From positions 1 to 5,453 of the forward strand of contig WJJO01000360.1 of assembly GCA_014729665.1 (NCBI GenBank): DNA of 5,453 nt. Direction: 5' to 3'. The translations under genes and the position numbers were made by a program. The notes beneath the pieces were generated by a model, which ran no database searches, was not told where the DNA came from, and saw only the letters and a list, made by a program, of their open reading frames with translations. This DNA is from Caldifarciminota bacterium (lineage in GTDB: Bacteria; Hydrothermota; Tepidihabitantia; B3-TA06). Positions 4,248 through 5,453 of the stretch are shown in pieces (position 1 is the stretch's first letter; every line of letters begins with the position of its first letter).

Positions 4248-5453
4248 ATGAATCTGGTTTTAATGTTAGTGATGTTAACAGTTCCGGCGACAGAAACGGT
4301 GGATATCGAGCCCTACCCTTTCTCTACATGGTTCGAGAGCCTTTCGACACCTCAGCCTGTAAAGGTCGAGGGTAATCCCCTGGACTTCTGCGGGGCAAGG
4401 ATAGGGTTGGACGTGAGGGATATCGAACTGCCAAGGGGATGGGAAGGCGGATACAGGTTTGCAGCGAGGTTCCCCATAATCGACTACGTCTCCAACCGGC
4501 CCTTATACATGAAGCAGTGGGCAGAGGATAATGCAAGGGAGATTATCTCAGCACATGAGGTTAGCGGATTGAGTGCCTTGTTCTACGCCCAAAATCTACT
4601 AAGGGGGACGAGAGAGTATCCGGAGGTTTCTGAGTTGTACGTGAAGTTATCGACTCAATACATTCAACCCGAAGTCCAAAGATTCGTAGATGCACTGTCA
4701 GAGTCGGGTTTTACTCAAGGGTATAAAACTATGCTCATTGAGTTATATCTGGCCTATCTTACAGCATCGTACTATCTTAACCAGTCATCCGCTGATTTGT
4801 CCGACGAGGAGATTGAACTCTTTCTTGCCAATCCCGGGTACTTCATTGCACCTGACGGCAAGCGAATGCCCTCGCTTACAGGGGATGTTTGTTCCCAGTT
4901 TGAGTTCATCGAACGGGCAAGAAGGGTTGAGTATAAATATATCTGGATAGCCAACTATATCCTTTCAGAGGCGGTTGAGAAGTACCTTTATGTTACTAGT
5001 GATTCTTACACCGAAGATTTCTATCAGGACATTTCCAGAACAAGGAACGCTTTCATCTACGAAACACCGCATGGGGCTTTTATTGTATCCGGTGTCTCAA
5101 ACGATGCGCTTGCCGAAGATGCAGCAATCGTTATTGACCTTGGCGGCGATGATTTTTATGAAGGAAAGCAGGCCTCCGGAATAATGCAGATATCGTTAAT
5201 AATCGACCACAAGGGTAACGATACCTACGAAGCCGTGGATATAAACTACACCCAGGGATTCGGTTTCATGGGGCTGGGGTATCTCATTGACCTTGAAGGT
5301 GACGATGTTTACAAGGCTCGGCACTTTTCCCAGGGTGCAGGGATACTGGGTGTGGGTGCAATATGGGACGCCGGGGGAAACGATTCCTACGATGCCCATG
5401 CCTTCTGTCAGGGTGCGGGTGCCTTCGGTCTCGGTATAATTTTAGACGATGAG
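4248..5453 (+). CDS. Exported protein with GGDD-Y / QGxG repeats (3' truncated by window edge)
   Basis: The frame is open from the ATG at 4248 to the last base, 402 codons without a stop. The first 14 residues (MNLVLMLVMLTVPA) resemble a short signal peptide with possible cleavage after VPA. It lacks the usual basic start, so export is likely but not certain. Residues 15-290 contain no motif I know and look largely helical from about 83 to 250. From residue 296 a repeat begins: GGDDFY (299-304), GNDTY (323-327), GDDVY (351-355), GGNDSY (376-381) and the start of another at D400. Between them lie segments such as QGFGFMGLGYLID and QGAGILGVGAIWD. The period is 23-28 residues. The pattern suggests a beta-helix or solenoid, with acidic Asp/Asn turns that might bind calcium. 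It is not the canonical nine-residue RTX repeat. The array probably continues past the edge, so the full protein may be much larger. It is divergent from the sodium symporter. I assign no enzyme activity. Confidence 0.85.
   Translation, partial: MNLVLMLVMLTVPATETVDIEPYPFSTWFESLSTPQPVKVEGNPLDFCGARIGLDVRDIELPRGWEGGYRFAARFPIIDYVSNRPLYMKQWAEDNAREIISAHEVSGLSALFYAQNLLRGTREYPEVSELYVKLSTQYIQPEVQRFVDALSESGFTQGYKTMLIELYLAYLTASYYLNQSSADLSDEEIELFLANPGYFIAPDGKRMPSLTGDVCSQFEFIERARRVEYKYIWIANYILSEAVEKYLYVTSDSYTEDFYQDISRTRNAFIYETPHGAFIVSGVSNDALAEDAAIVIDLGGDDFYEGKQASGIMQISLIIDHKGNDTYEAVDINYTQGFGFMGLGYLIDLEGDDVYKARHFSQGAGILGVGAIWDAGGNDSYDAHAFCQGAGAFGLGIILDDE

Noticed and set aside
5196..5399. Minus-strand ORF within the exported repeat gene
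   Set aside because: It is antisense to a continuous 402-codon frame with signal-like start and protein repeats, and its openness reflects the repeated Gly/Asp codons.

Overview
The window is bacterial DNA with five protein-coding loci: four intact or edge-truncated genes and one interrupted gene. The intact genes have Shine-Dalgarno sites and sigma70-type promoters, and they run at about 50-55% GC in the stretches I counted. I cannot place the species. A neurotransmitter:sodium symporter beside an exported repeat protein fits an uncultured Gram-negative-type bacterium, but that is inference only.

Layout. (1) Positions 1-761, plus strand: the C-terminal 252 residues of a soluble, charged protein that enters from the left edge and that I do not recognise. 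(2) Positions 775-1710, minus strand: convergent with gene 1 and only 13 bp away. This is a TIR-domain gene with its own promoter and ribosome binding site, interrupted by an in-frame TAA at codon 18. Without the upstream part it looks like an anonymous 156-residue TTG-start ORF. Restoring the frame reveals a TIR domain with its WxxxE catalytic motif, then a coiled coil and a C-terminal region that may be winged-helix. It is about 33-35% GC against 53-55% in flanking genes, which suggests an acquired, perhaps decaying, defence-type gene. (3) Positions 1889-2104, minus strand: a 71-residue AbrB/MazE-fold regulator. Its promoter is a perfect TTGACA-N17-TATAAT, placed so that transcription should start at the ATG, giving a leaderless mRNA. 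A hairpin follows the gene. (4) Positions 2221-4131, minus strand: a 636-residue NSS/SNF sodium-dependent transporter with a membrane-embedded C-terminal extension beyond the usual 12 helices and a clear intrinsic terminator. (5) Positions 4248-5453, plus strand: an exported protein running off the right edge, ending in GGDD-Y / QGxG repeats with a period of about 23-28 residues.

The genes do not form one operon. The clearest regulatory link is between the transporter and the exported repeat protein. Their promoters are exact mirror images (TTGACA, 16 bp, TAGGAT on each strand) with the two -35 boxes only 3 bp apart, so polymerase binding should be mutually exclusive or share one regulator. 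The AbrB-like protein appears to be a separate single-gene unit and has no adjacent toxin gene.

Most noteworthy: the hidden, nonsense-interrupted TIR gene; the mirror-symmetric divergent promoter; the apparently leaderless AbrB-like gene; and the repeat-bearing exported protein.
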